NCBI GenBank assembly: GCA_002407645.1
Contig: DHNU01000041.1
Location: 2,671-16,894 of the forward strand
Direction: 5' to 3'
Length of the DNA: 14,224 nt
Source: Ruminococcaceae bacterium UBA5408
GTDB lineage: Bacteria > Bacillota > Clostridia > Oscillospirales > Acutalibacteraceae
Numbering within the stretch: the first letter of the stretch is position 1; the number at the start of each line of letters is the position of its first letter. Shown piece by piece: positions 7,761 through 14,224 of this stretch. The notes under the pieces are model-generated. The model was not told the origin of the DNA. It did no database searches and saw only the letters and a list, made by a program, of their open reading frames with translations. The position numbers were made by a program, and so were the translations under genes.

Positions 7761-8987
7761 GTGGAAAGAAAAGTTAAGTTTGGTTTAGTTCCGAAACTGA
7801 TTATAGGGATTATTCTCGGTGTCCTTATTGGAAGTTATTTACCGAGTCCGTTAATACGAATTGTAATTACATTTTCGTCATTATTCAGTGAGTTCCTTCA
7901 ATTTATTATTCCACTTATGATTTTAGCATTTGTAACAATGGGCATTGCTGATTTAACTCAGGGAGCAGGAAAGCTTTTGGGCATAACGGCACTACTTTCT
8001 TACGGTTCAACGCTTTTGGCGGGATCCATTGCTTTTACCGTAGGGATTAACCTTTTCCCGAGTTTTATAAGTGCAGACATTATAAAAACGATAGGAAATC
8101 CTGAAGAGGGTATGCTTAAAAGTTATTTCACAATCGAACTGAAACCTCTTTTAGATGTTACAGCGGCTGTTGCTTTGGCGTTTATAATGGGACTGTGTAT
8201 AAGTTCATTGAGACACAAGGAGATAGGCGATACGACTTATAATTTATTTAATGAGTTTTCCAAAATAATAAACAAAGTACTTGATGTTGCGATAATTCCT
8301 CTTCTTCCTTTTTACATAATGGGTACTTTTGCAAATATGACAGTCAGCGGGCAAACATTTATTATTCTTTCCGTACTTTGGAAAGTATTTTTAGTTGTAA
8401 TTTGTCTGCATTTGCTATATTTGTTGTTCTTATTCGTTGTATCGGGAGCGGTAGGCAAAAAAAGTCCATTTAAAATGATTAAAAATCAGATACCGGGTTA
8501 TCTTGCGGCGATAGGGACACAGTCTTCGGCGGCATGCATACCTGTTAATATTGAATGTGCGAAAAATAACGGAGTATGCAAAGAAATCAGAAATTTCGTT
8601 ATTCCGCTTTGTGCAAATATACACATGGCAGGCAGTATGATAACAATAACTTGCTGTGTTACAAGTGTTCTTCTTATGAATAATATGGACACGAATTTGG
8701 GAATAATGATACCGTTTATAATGACACTTGGTATTGCGATGATTGCTTCTCCGGGTGCTCCGGGCGGTTCAATAATGGCGGCTCTTCCGTTTTTGCCACT
8801 GGTTGGGATAGGTTCGGACAGTGCACTTGCAAGTCTTTTAATTGCGCTTTACATTGCACAGGACAGCTTTGGAACTGCTTGCAATGTTTCCGGTGATGAC
8901 GCTATTGCTGTAATTGTTGATACAATTTATAAGAAATTTATTAAAAAAGACACAACTGCCGAAAATCCTGTAGAAGTGGAAAAGTAA
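7761..8987 (+). CDS. SstT-like DAACS-family Na+ symporter, probably for serine/threonine
   Basis: This is a polytopic membrane protein of 408 aa in the dicarboxylate/amino acid:cation symporter family. The start is GTG at 7761, 7 nt after AGGAGGAG (7746-7753). Seen: multiple hydrophobic helices; HP1 with TQSSAACIP (253-261); the TM7 motif NIHMAGS (286-292) where glutamate transporters have NMDGT; HP2 with ASPGAPGGS (329-337); and TM8 QDSFGTACNVSGD (367-379). Aligned to GltPh, D368 matches D394 (binds the substrate amino group), N375 and D379 match N401 and D405 (Na+ site), but the side-chain carboxylate-binding R397 is G371. As I recall them, E. coli SstT also has NMAG and QDS at these places. 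Loss of the Arg and the serine dehydratase genes 31 nt downstream favour serine/threonine over dicarboxylates. Family sure; substrate inferred. Confidence 0.9.
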   Translation: MERKVKFGLVPKLIIGIILGVLIGSYLPSPLIRIVITFSSLFSEFLQFIIPLMILAFVTMGIADLTQGAGKLLGITALLSYGSTLLAGSIAFTVGINLFPSFISADIIKTIGNPEEGMLKSYFTIELKPLLDVTAAVALAFIMGLCISSLRHKEIGDTTYNLFNEFSKIINKVLDVAIIPLLPFYIMGTFANMTVSGQTFIILSVLWKVFLVVICLHLLYLLFLFVVSGAVGKKSPFKMIKNQIPGYLAAIGTQSSAACIPVNIECAKNNGVCKEIRNFVIPLCANIHMAGSMITITCCVTSVLLMNNMDTNLGIMIPFIMTLGIAMIASPGAPGGSIMAALPFLPLVGIGSDSALASLLIALYIAQDSFGTACNVSGDDAIAVIVDTIYKKFIKKDTTAENPVEVEK

Positions 8988-9018
8988 ATTACATCTGATT
9001 GAATTTAGGTGATAAATT

Positions 9019-9687
9019 ATGGCTTTTATAAGTGCATTCGACGTAATCGGCCCTAATATGGTCGGCCCCTCAAGTTCACACACAGCCGGTGCGGTTTCCA
9101 TTGCGCTTTTGACGAAGAAAATGATTTCCGGAAAAGTTAAGAAGGTACATTTTACACTTTTTGGCTCTTTTGCAAAAACGTACAAAGGACATGGAACCGA
9201 CCGTGCATTGCTCGGCGGAATAATGGGATTTAATACCGATGATTTACGGATTAAGGATTCCTTTAAAATTGCTGACAGAGAAGGTATTGAATACTCATTT
9301 ACGGCGGACGAAAAGGAAACAGAGGTTCACCCTAATACGGTGGATATCGATATTGAAAATGAAGAGGGGAAAAAGCTCAAAGTACGAGGAGAATCCCTTG
9401 GAGGCGGTAAAGTCCGCATTGTCAGAATAAATGATGTTAAAGTTGAATTTTCGGGTGAATACAGCACATTGATTACTATGCATGATGACAAACCGGGTTT
9501 GGTTGCCCATATTGCAAAGTGCTTGTCCGAATGCAATGTAAATATTGCATTTATGCGTTTGTTTCGAAGTGAAAAGGGTGCGACAGCGCATACAATTGTA
9601 GAATCCGATGAAAAAATCCCGCAGAAAGTATTGGATGATATATATTCAAATCCATGTGTACACGACATAATGTTAGTGGAAGTTTAA
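9019..9687 (+). CDS. sdaAB: L-serine dehydratase, iron-sulfur-dependent, beta subunit
   Basis: The beta subunit of the two-subunit L-serine ammonia-lyase works with SdaAA to convert L-serine to pyruvate plus ammonia in the cytoplasm. The product is 222 aa, the usual beta-subunit length. The ATG at 9019 follows AGGTGAT with a short spacer. Seen: the beta-domain signature GPSSSHTAGA (16-25), KTYKGHGTDRALLGG (53-67) and HPNTVDI (104-110), then a C-terminal ACT domain (about 149-222; LITMHDDKPGLVAHIAKCLS, NVNIAFMRLFR). ACT domains in this family bind the amino acid or act as structural and regulatory modules. It lies 31 nt after the symporter and 12 nt before sdaAA, in the same operon. Confidence 0.96.
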   Translation: MAFISAFDVIGPNMVGPSSSHTAGAVSIALLTKKMISGKVKKVHFTLFGSFAKTYKGHGTDRALLGGIMGFNTDDLRIKDSFKIADREGIEYSFTADEKETEVHPNTVDIDIENEEGKKLKVRGESLGGGKVRIVRINDVKVEFSGEYSTLITMHDDKPGLVAHIAKCLSECNVNIAFMRLFRSEKGATAHTIVESDEKIPQKVLDDIYSNPCVHDIMLVEV

Positions 9688-9699
9688 GGGGGCGAAAGA

Positions 9700-10590
9700 A
9701 TGGCATCATCAGCGAATTTTGTAAATGCTCAGACTCTTTTAAGCCTTTGCGAACAGTGCGATTTCCCAATTTCCGATGTCATGAGGAAAAGAGAAATGAA
9801 TGAGACCGGAGAAAGCAGAGAAGAAATCGACAAGCGCATGAAAAAAGCGCTATCCATAATGCAGGCATCCGCCCATAAACCTCTTAACGAACCTGTAAAG
9901 TCGGTAGGCGGGTTAATAGGCGGTGAAGCCGCTAAATTACAAGACAGAAGAAGACACGGAAAATCAATCTGCGGCTCTATGCTTTCGAAAGTTATTGCTT
10001 ACTCTATGGCTGTTCCTGAAGTAAACGCTTCTATGGGTTTGATTGTGGCGGCACCAACCGCAGGTTCTTCGGGAGTAGTTCCCGGGTTACTTTTGGCACT
10101 TCAGGAAGAATTCAGCTTAACGGATGAACAGCTTATAAATGGGCTGTTCACTGCAAGCGCAATAGGATATATCATTATGAGAAACGCATCTGTTGCCGGA
10201 GCACAGGCTGGCTGCCAAGCGGAAGTTGGCTCGGCATCGGCTATGGCGGCCGCTGCGGCGACTGAAATTATGGGCGGAACGCCAAAGCAGTGTGTTAATG
10301 CGGCAACAACGGCTTTGTCTAACCTTTTGGGGCTTGTGTGCGACCCTATTGCGGGGCTTGTTGAGTATCCGTGCCAAAACCGTAATGCGGTCGGTGCGGC
10401 AAATGCTTTGGTATGCGCAGAAATAGCACTCAGCGGAATTGAACAGGTTATCCCATTTGATGAAATGGTTGAAGCTATGTACCGAGTGGGGAGGAATATC
10501 CCCGTTGAACTGCGTGAAACGGCGTTGGGTGGCTGTGCGGCAACACCGACAGGGTGCAAAAAGGCTTGTCAGATTTTCCACAGGGATTAA
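9700..10590 (+). CDS. sdaAA: L-serine dehydratase, iron-sulfur-dependent, alpha subunit
   Basis: The catalytic, [4Fe-4S]-bearing alpha subunit is 296 aa, the usual length. The ATG at 9700 follows AAGGGGGCGAAAGA. Cluster ligands are readable as C172 (GAQAGCQAEVG), C214 and C225 (CDPIAGLVEYPC), spaced C-x41-C-x10-C exactly as in characterised iron-sulfur serine dehydratases. Other motifs: the Gly/Ser substrate loop PTAGSSGVVPG (119-129), NRNAVGAANA (227-236) and a C-terminal GGCAATPTGC (277-286). The enzyme removes the serine hydroxyl with a non-cysteine-ligated iron, is oxygen-sensitive, and needs no PLP. Together with sdaAB and the transporter it forms a serine import and deamination unit feeding pyruvate. 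Confidence 0.97.
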   Translation: MASSANFVNAQTLLSLCEQCDFPISDVMRKREMNETGESREEIDKRMKKALSIMQASAHKPLNEPVKSVGGLIGGEAAKLQDRRRHGKSICGSMLSKVIAYSMAVPEVNASMGLIVAAPTAGSSGVVPGLLLALQEEFSLTDEQLINGLFTASAIGYIIMRNASVAGAQAGCQAEVGSASAMAAAAATEIMGGTPKQCVNAATTALSNLLGLVCDPIAGLVEYPCQNRNAVGAANALVCAEIALSGIEQVIPFDEMVEAMYRVGRNIPVELRETALGGCAATPTGCKKACQIFHRD

Positions 10591-10629
10591 AAAAGCCGGC
10601 AATAAATATTTATATACGGAGAATTGTGT

Positions 10630-11304
10630 ATGAGAGATTATACGGTGGAGTTCACCGAAATTGACAGATTAATTTTGGAATCTTATAAAACTTTGCTTGA
10701 TGGTCTTGGAGATTATCTCGGTTATGGGTATGAGCTGGTTTTGCACAGCCTTGAAAATCTTGACAGTTCTGTTATTAAGATTATTAACGGATACCATACG
10801 GGAAGAAAAGAAGGCGCGCCAATAACTGATTTAGCACTTTGCATGCTTAATAAACTTGAACGTAACAGAGGAAAGGATTTTTCCGTTTACTTTACAAAGA
10901 ATAAAAATGGCGAGCCAATTAAGGCGGCAACAATTATTATTCGAGGTGAAAAAAATAAAGCAATCGGTCTTCTCTGTATGAATTTTTATTTAAACACCGG
11001 TTTTGCTGATATTATTTCAAATTTTATATCTCCTGAAAGGGCAGAGAAAACTATTACAGACGAGAATTTTGTACAGAATACAGATGAACTTATTCAGTCT
11101 GCTGTGAAAAAGACAAAATTTACGGTTAACGCTGATTCTAAAATTCTTCCTTCGCTGAAAAATAAAGAAACGGTGGCAAGGCTTTACAGGCAGGGAATAT
11201 TTGAGCTTAAAGATGCGGTGGTAAAAACCGCAAAATGTATGGGTATTTCTAAAAATACAGTATATATGCACATTCGCAGTTTGCAATCAAGTGAAAAATC
11301 TTAA
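10630..11304 (+). CDS. YheO/DauR-type PAS-HTH transcriptional regulator
   Basis: This 224-aa cytoplasmic regulator is the last gene of the serine operon (39-nt gap). The ATG at 10630 is preferred over an in-frame TTG at 10624 because GGAGA (10618-10622) is 7 nt from the ATG and only 1 nt from the TTG. The N-terminal YheO-like PAS domain (about 8-122) shows LGYGYELVLHSLENLDSSVI, the hydrophilic stretch GRKEGAPITDLAL and the closing strand AIGLLCMNFY. A C-terminal HTH (about 178-217; ETVARLYRQGIFELKDAVVK, MGISKNTVYMHIRSL) matches the helix-turn-helix of the DauR group. Relatives control D-amino acid or serine/threonine catabolism genes, so it probably senses an amino acid or related ligand and regulates this operon. 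Family clear; ligand and sign of regulation unknown. Confidence 0.88.
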   Translation: MRDYTVEFTEIDRLILESYKTLLDGLGDYLGYGYELVLHSLENLDSSVIKIINGYHTGRKEGAPITDLALCMLNKLERNRGKDFSVYFTKNKNGEPIKAATIIIRGEKNKAIGLLCMNFYLNTGFADIISNFISPERAEKTITDENFVQNTDELIQSAVKKTKFTVNADSKILPSLKNKETVARLYRQGIFELKDAVVKTAKCMGISKNTVYMHIRSLQSSEKS

Positions 11305-11318
11305 CATATTAAAAAGCA

Positions 11319-11344
11319 AAAGCGGCGCCGAAAGGCGCCGCTTT
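11319..11344. terminator. Bidirectional terminator between the serine operon and degV
   Basis: An 11-bp perfect GC-rich stem (AAAGCGGCGCC, 11319-11329, with GGCGCCGCTTT, 11334-11344) is closed by a GAAA tetraloop. The + strand reads into TTTG, and the - strand reads into TTTTGCTTTTT. It lies 14 nt after the regulator's stop and 39 nt past the stop of the convergent degV, so it should end both transcripts. Confidence 0.9.
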
Positions 11345-11383
11345 GTTCATTATATTAAATTATTAATTAGTTTGCTTAGAGCC

Positions 11384-12256
11384 TTATCTTTTGCTGCCAA
11401 GAAAGAATAGGGCTATCGTGCCGGGTCCCGAGTGAGTTCCGATAACCGGTCCAATATAGTTTGTTATTACTTTTTTTACGCCCAAACGGTTTTTGACCTC
11501 TTCTGCTACAAAGTCGGCGTCTTCTTGACTGTCGCCATGGCTTATAAATACAGTTTGTGAAGCGGGGTCGATTGCGGTTTCTTCCATATGGTCAACAAGT
11601 GCAGTCAGAGATGCACGACGTCCCCTTGCTTTACCGACATTTATTAAATGCCCTTCGTCGTCAACATGTAAAACAGGCTTAAAACTTAGCATTGTTCCAA
11701 TTAATGCGGTTGCTGCTGAAATTCTACCGCCGCGCTTTAGGTGATTTAAATCCTCAACTGTGAACCAGTGGCACAGATGAAGTTTATTTTCTTCTACGAA
11801 ATCGCGTACTTCTTCAATGCTTTTTCCTCTTTTCTTTTCCTGTGCGGCAAGGTAAACCATTAGTCCTTCTCCCATTGAAGCACAGAGGGTGTCAACCGCA
11901 TATACTTTACGGTCGGGATATTTTGGAGATAATTCTTCACACGCAAGTTTTGCAGTGTTATATGTGTTACTTAAACCGCTTGAAAATGCAAGGCAAAGAA
12001 CATCTTCTCCATTTTTAAGTTTAGGTTCAATTGCTTTTATAAAGGCATCCAAATTTACAGCCGATGTTGTGCATTTTTCACCGGCACGAATATGGCTATA
12101 AAAATCCTTAGAGGATATTTGGCACCAGTCTAAATAATTATAGTATTCCATGTCCATTAAATTAAAGGAGAGTGGAAGTACGGTAAGCTCCATGTCGTTT
12201 GCCATCTCTGCCGGCAAATCGCAGGAAGAATCGGTTATTATTGAAAAATTATTCAT
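11384..12256 (-). CDS. DegV-family fatty-acid-binding protein
   Basis: This is a 290-aa cytoplasmic lipid-binding protein. DegV/FakB proteins hold a fatty acid and, in characterised cases, present it to the kinase FakA for phosphorylation. The start is ATG at 12256 (minus strand), with AAGGAGA at 12262-12268. Seen: N-terminal ITDSSCDLP (7-15); the head-group region CTTSAVNLDAF (62-72) in place of the usual TSQPS-like stretch; AFSSGLSNTYNTA (90-102); VDTLCASMGEG (121-131); WFTVEDLNHLKRGGRIS (164-180); SFKPVLHVDDEGHL (191-204); ISHGDSQEDADFV (238-250); and GPVIGTHSGPGTIALFFLG (269-287). It stands alone, divergent from a short AT-rich gap and convergent to the serine operon. No fakA-like kinase is in the window, so whether it serves FakA cannot be said. 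Confidence 0.93.
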   Translation of the reverse strand: MNNFSIITDSSCDLPAEMANDMELTVLPLSFNLMDMEYYNYLDWCQISSKDFYSHIRAGEKCTTSAVNLDAFIKAIEPKLKNGEDVLCLAFSSGLSNTYNTAKLACEELSPKYPDRKVYAVDTLCASMGEGLMVYLAAQEKKRGKSIEEVRDFVEENKLHLCHWFTVEDLNHLKRGGRISAATALIGTMLSFKPVLHVDDEGHLINVGKARGRRASLTALVDHMEETAIDPASQTVFISHGDSQEDADFVAEEVKNRLGVKKVITNYIGPVIGTHSGPGTIALFFLGSKR

Positions 12257-12289
12257 ATACTTCTCCTTTTTCTTTTTAAGATTATATTT

Positions 12290-12318
12290 ATAATAACACT
12301 CAGTTGGTAAAATGTAAA
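12290..12318 (-). promoter_or_regulatory. Putative sigma-A promoter of degV
   Basis: Read on the minus strand, TTTACA (12318-12313) and TATTAT (12295-12290) are 17 nt apart, each 5/6 to consensus. Transcription would start near 12283, giving a leader of about 25 nt that contains the AAGGAGA site. Confidence 0.55.
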
Positions 12319-12509
12319 TTAATTATAGAAAATATTTAAAATAGTATTAAAAATTATATTATGCGGTGTTGAATACTAATATGTATACGAATAAAATAAT
12401 AACATCCTTTTTATGATATACCAAATTAAAAATTATATGTATTTTGAACTATAATAACGTAATTATTGAGCTTTGGGGAATTGAGGACATCAAACCTGTA
12501 CATATATAG

Positions 12510-12542
12510 AATCACCCTGCAGTTAATGCAGGGCGATTTTTT
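12510..12542 (+). terminator. Terminator-like hairpin in the degV/ABC intergenic gap
   Basis: CCCTGCA (12515-12521) pairs with TGCAGGG (12527-12533) around a 5-nt loop. After one A/C mismatch, AATC (12510-12513) pairs with GATT (12535-12538). A run of six T (12537-12542) follows on the + strand. On the minus strand the hairpin lies just after the permease stop but is not followed by a T run. Orientation therefore points to a + strand transcript, although it may also end the ABC operon. Confidence 0.7.
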
Positions 12543-12548
12543 ATGAAT

Positions 12549-13169
12549 TTATATATTTTTGTTTTCAAAAATACGGCACGAAATAAAATAGGATGCTGAA
12601 AAAACAATCAGTGCAGCCGGAAGTGAAGCTTTTACAAGTGCTTCTATTGTACTTTCGCTTGGCAGCCCCATTCCTAAGGATATTCCTGCCTTACCGAATA
12701 TAATCGCAAGAGCTGTAGGAAGAAGGAAAATTAAAATAAGCCACAAACGTGATTTTTGAACACCGAATTTATAAATGAGAGGCAGAAGTATTGCAGGAAT
12801 TATAAGAGCTACAGCACCGAGGGTATAGATACTTATTAATTCTTCAAATTCTAATTGATTTTCGATTAAATGAATTATTAATACAATTAACATTCCCAAT
12901 AAATCAAATATCAATGCAAGAAAATATTTGCATAAAACAATTTGTTTTTTGGTTACGGGAAGAGAAAGAGCGAAACAATCCCATTTAGAAAGTTCATCGT
13001 AAGAAAAAGTAGTAATTACAAGCATAGTGGAAATTATTATTATCATCGACGATAAAAATATTAAGTCACCCGATGAAGCAAAAATAACAAAGTAAATTGC
13101 AACAACCGCGAGAAGTTTTATAGAATATTTTTTTATGCAAATTAAGTCCTTGGCAATTAGTCCTAACAT
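12549..13169 (-). CDS. ABC-2 type transporter permease
   Basis: This 206-aa membrane protein has about six hydrophobic segments (roughly 18-34, 36-56, 83-103, 113-132, 139-158 and 183-202). Between TM2 and TM3 the cytoplasmic stretch DELSKWDCFALSLPVTKKQI (58-77) followed by VLCKY is the hallmark of the ABC2_membrane_5 subfamily of small exporter permeases. Its ATG overlaps the end of the ATPase gene by 7 nt, so the two are translationally coupled. Two copies would pair with two ATPases to make a transporter. The substrate is not readable; relatives in GntR-led operons are linked to antimicrobial peptide or cell-wall stress. The gene ends 7 nt from the terminator-like hairpin at 12510-12542. 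Confidence 0.87.
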   Translation of the reverse strand: MLGLIAKDLICIKKYSIKLLAVVAIYFVIFASSGDLIFLSSMIIIISTMLVITTFSYDELSKWDCFALSLPVTKKQIVLCKYFLALIFDLLGMLIVLIIHLIENQLEFEELISIYTLGAVALIIPAILLPLIYKFGVQKSRLWLILIFLLPTALAIIFGKAGISLGMGLPSESTIEALVKASLPAALIVFSASYFISCRIFENKNI

Positions 13170-14026
13170 ACTTTTTCCCCCTTAACGTAAAGAAGCATAA
13201 TTTCGTCAATAGAAGTGGAGTCAATTAATAAATTGGGATATTTACGTTTTGCGGCATCTTTATCGGCTACAAGTGCTTCACAACCCAATTGGTCTTTTTT
13301 AATTCGAATAATATCGTTTTTATCCAATTCTGAAAGCTCATTTTTTCCACATTTAATAATGCCGTAATTATATAAAAGTTCATCTTTTGAATGTTCAAAT
13401 ACAATTTTGCCGTTATGGATAAACGCAATATAGTCGGCTATTTTTTCAAGGTCGTTTGTTATATGTGAAGAAAAGAGTATAGAGTGGTTTTCGTCCTGTA
13501 TAAAATCGAGGAAAATATCAAGAATTTCCCTTCTCACAATTGGGTCAAGTCCGCTGGTAGCTTCATCTAAAATTAAAAGCTTAGGGTGGTGTGCAAGTGC
13601 GCTTGCAATACTCAGTTTCATTTTCATGCCTTTTGAGTATTCTTTAATTATCTTATTATTGGGAATATTGAACTCCTGTAGTTTTTTATTAAAGTATGTG
13701 TCGTCCCAGTTTGTATAAATTTTTTTAAGTATAGATGCAACATCGCCGGCTTTAAATTCACCGTGAAAATAGCTTTCGTCAAATACTACGCCTATTTGTT
13801 CCTTTATTTTGCGTTCGTCTTTGATATTGTCCATGCCGAAAATTTTGATATTTCCGCCGTCGCGTTTCATTTCATTTAGAATAAGTTTTATGGTTGTGGT
13901 TTTGCCTGCACCGTTTTCGCCGATAAATCCGACAATACTGCCGCTGGGAACATTAAAACTTACATTTTTAAGCTGAAAATCTTTATATATTTTGCAAAGA
14001 TTGTTGATTTCAATAGCATTTTTCAT
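13163..14026 (-). CDS. ABC transporter ATP-binding protein (GntR-linked exporter)
   Basis: This 287-aa cytoplasmic ATPase drives the ABC-2 permease. The start is ATG at 14026 (minus), with AGGAGGT at 14032-14038. Seen: Walker A GENGAGKTT (36-44); signature EYSKGMKMKL (129-138); Walker B LLILDEATSGLD (150-161) with catalytic E155; and H-loop SSHIT with H188. The Q-loop position reads VVFDE instead of carrying the usual Gln, which I believe is common in this YtrB/BcrA-like subgroup. The C-terminal third (about 215-287) is the variable accessory region. The stop is TAG, the only non-TAA stop among the genes here, inside the 7-nt overlap with the permease gene. It probably forms an operon with the GntR gene 33 nt upstream. 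Confidence 0.93.
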   Translation of the reverse strand: MKNAIEINNLCKIYKDFQLKNVSFNVPSGSIVGFIGENGAGKTTTIKLILNEMKRDGGNIKIFGMDNIKDERKIKEQIGVVFDESYFHGEFKAGDVASILKKIYTNWDDTYFNKKLQEFNIPNNKIIKEYSKGMKMKLSIASALAHHPKLLILDEATSGLDPIVRREILDIFLDFIQDENHSILFSSHITNDLEKIADYIAFIHNGKIVFEHSKDELLYNYGIIKCGKNELSELDKNDIIRIKKDQLGCEALVADKDAAKRKYPNLLIDSTSIDEIMLLYVKGEKVC

Positions 14027-14041
14027 AGAATACCTCCTAAG

Positions 14042-14054
14042 CAGGCTGTGCCTG
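14042..14054 (-). repeat. Small hairpin between the GntR and ATPase genes
   Basis: CAGGC (14042-14046) and GCCTG (14050-14054) form a 5-bp stem with a 3-nt loop, starting 4 nt upstream of the ATPase ribosome binding site. It is too short and lacks a T run, so it is not a terminator. It may modulate translation of the ATPase or protect the processed mRNA end. Confidence 0.4.
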
Positions 14055-14059
14055 TTTAA

Positions 14060-14224
14060 TTATTCGCCATTATAAATTAGATTAAGCATTTCGATTAGTT
14101 CATTGAGGGTTATACCGCCTGATTTTGCCGTATCAACGGCGCTTTCAAGAAAGCTTTCAGCTTTTTTAAGCTGCTCCTCGCGGATTAAATTCATATTTTT
14201 GCGTGAAACATAACTTCCTTTTCC
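14060..14224 (-). CDS. GntR-family (YtrA-like) transcriptional regulator, C-terminal end only
   Basis: Fifty-four codons plus a TAA (14062-14060) are present; the gene begins beyond the right edge. The first visible residues, GKGSYVS, match the end of the GntR winged-helix domain (GKGTFV motif). They are followed by the short helical tail LIREEQLKKAESFLESA and LNELIEMLNLIYNGE, as in the small YtrA subgroup, which lacks a large effector domain. Position just ahead of an ABC ATPase and permease is the standard YtrA layout, where the regulator represses its own operon. The DNA-binding domain itself is outside the window. Confidence 0.8.
   Translation of the reverse strand, partial: GKGSYVSRKNMNLIREEQLKKAESFLESAVDTAKSGGITLNELIEMLNLIYNGE

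Noticed and set aside
7690..7788. A 32-codon frame beginning ATGGAAATAAAT that overlaps the symporter start
   Set aside because: The nearest Shine-Dalgarno-like sequence is more than 30 nt upstream and the frame resembles no family I know.
10101..10602. Minus-strand frames of 150-160 aa opposite sdaAA
   Set aside because: They are antisense shadows of a well-conserved enzyme gene, with no ribosome binding site and unnatural composition.
12346..12438. A 14-nt direct repeat (ATTAAAAATTATAT at 12346-12359 and 12425-12438)
   Set aside because: It is pure AT in very AT-rich DNA, with no flanking structure; chance is a sufficient explanation.

Overview
The window looks like a chromosomal segment of a low-GC, anaerobic Firmicute, most likely a gut-type clostridium (Oscillospiraceae/Ruminococcaceae-like). 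This is inferred from AT-rich intergenic DNA, strong AGGAGG-type ribosome binding sites, almost exclusive TAA stops (12 of 13 real genes), two oxygen-sensitive Fe-S dehydratases (IlvD and two-subunit L-serine dehydratase), DegV, and a GntR/YtrA-type ABC operon. No mobile element, CRISPR array, rRNA or tRNA gene was recognised. The taxon cannot be fixed further by reading alone.

Layout, left to right. (1) 1-978: the 3' two thirds of lysS, entering from outside the window. (2) 1064-3260: ilvD, followed by a previously easy-to-miss leuD pseudogene. It is readable in one frame to its natural C-terminus but is broken by three in-frame TGA codons, a lost active-site Arg and a decayed N-terminus, and it ends at a rho-independent terminator. 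(3) 3367-7465: a probable three-gene operon on the + strand, encoding an OmpR/PhoB-type response regulator, a membrane sensor kinase and an HtrA/DegP-like membrane serine protease, closed by a large hairpin terminator. The arrangement resembles CssRS/HtrA secretion-stress systems. The protease carries an unusually long N/Q/Y/P-rich cytoplasmic tail. (4) 7583-11344: a serine-utilisation operon with a good sigma-A promoter, a leader of about 140 nt, an SstT-like DAACS symporter with residues expected for a neutral amino acid, both L-serine dehydratase subunits (sdaAB, sdaAA) and a YheO/DauR-type regulator. A symmetric terminator shared with the convergent degV follows. (5) 12256-11384 (-): a DegV-family fatty-acid-binding protein with its own promoter. 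(6) 12257-12548: a short AT-rich gap containing a + strand terminator that serves no recognised + strand gene. (7) 14224-12549 (-): a GntR (partial), ABC ATPase and ABC-2 permease operon, probably of the YtrA/YtrB kind.

How the genes work together. Region 4 is the most coherent pathway: import serine, deaminate it to pyruvate and ammonia, and tune the genes with a dedicated sensor-regulator. Region 3 is a self-contained envelope protein quality-control circuit. Region 2 suggests that the branched-chain amino acid pathway is partly eroding here: ilvD is intact while the neighbouring leuD copy is dead. Whether leucine synthesis is lost depends on another leuD elsewhere in the genome. I did not find a clearly new multi-gene system. 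The items most worth a second look are the leuD remnant, the transporter specificity residues, the tailed HtrA, and the orphan terminator or possible small RNA at 12426-12542.
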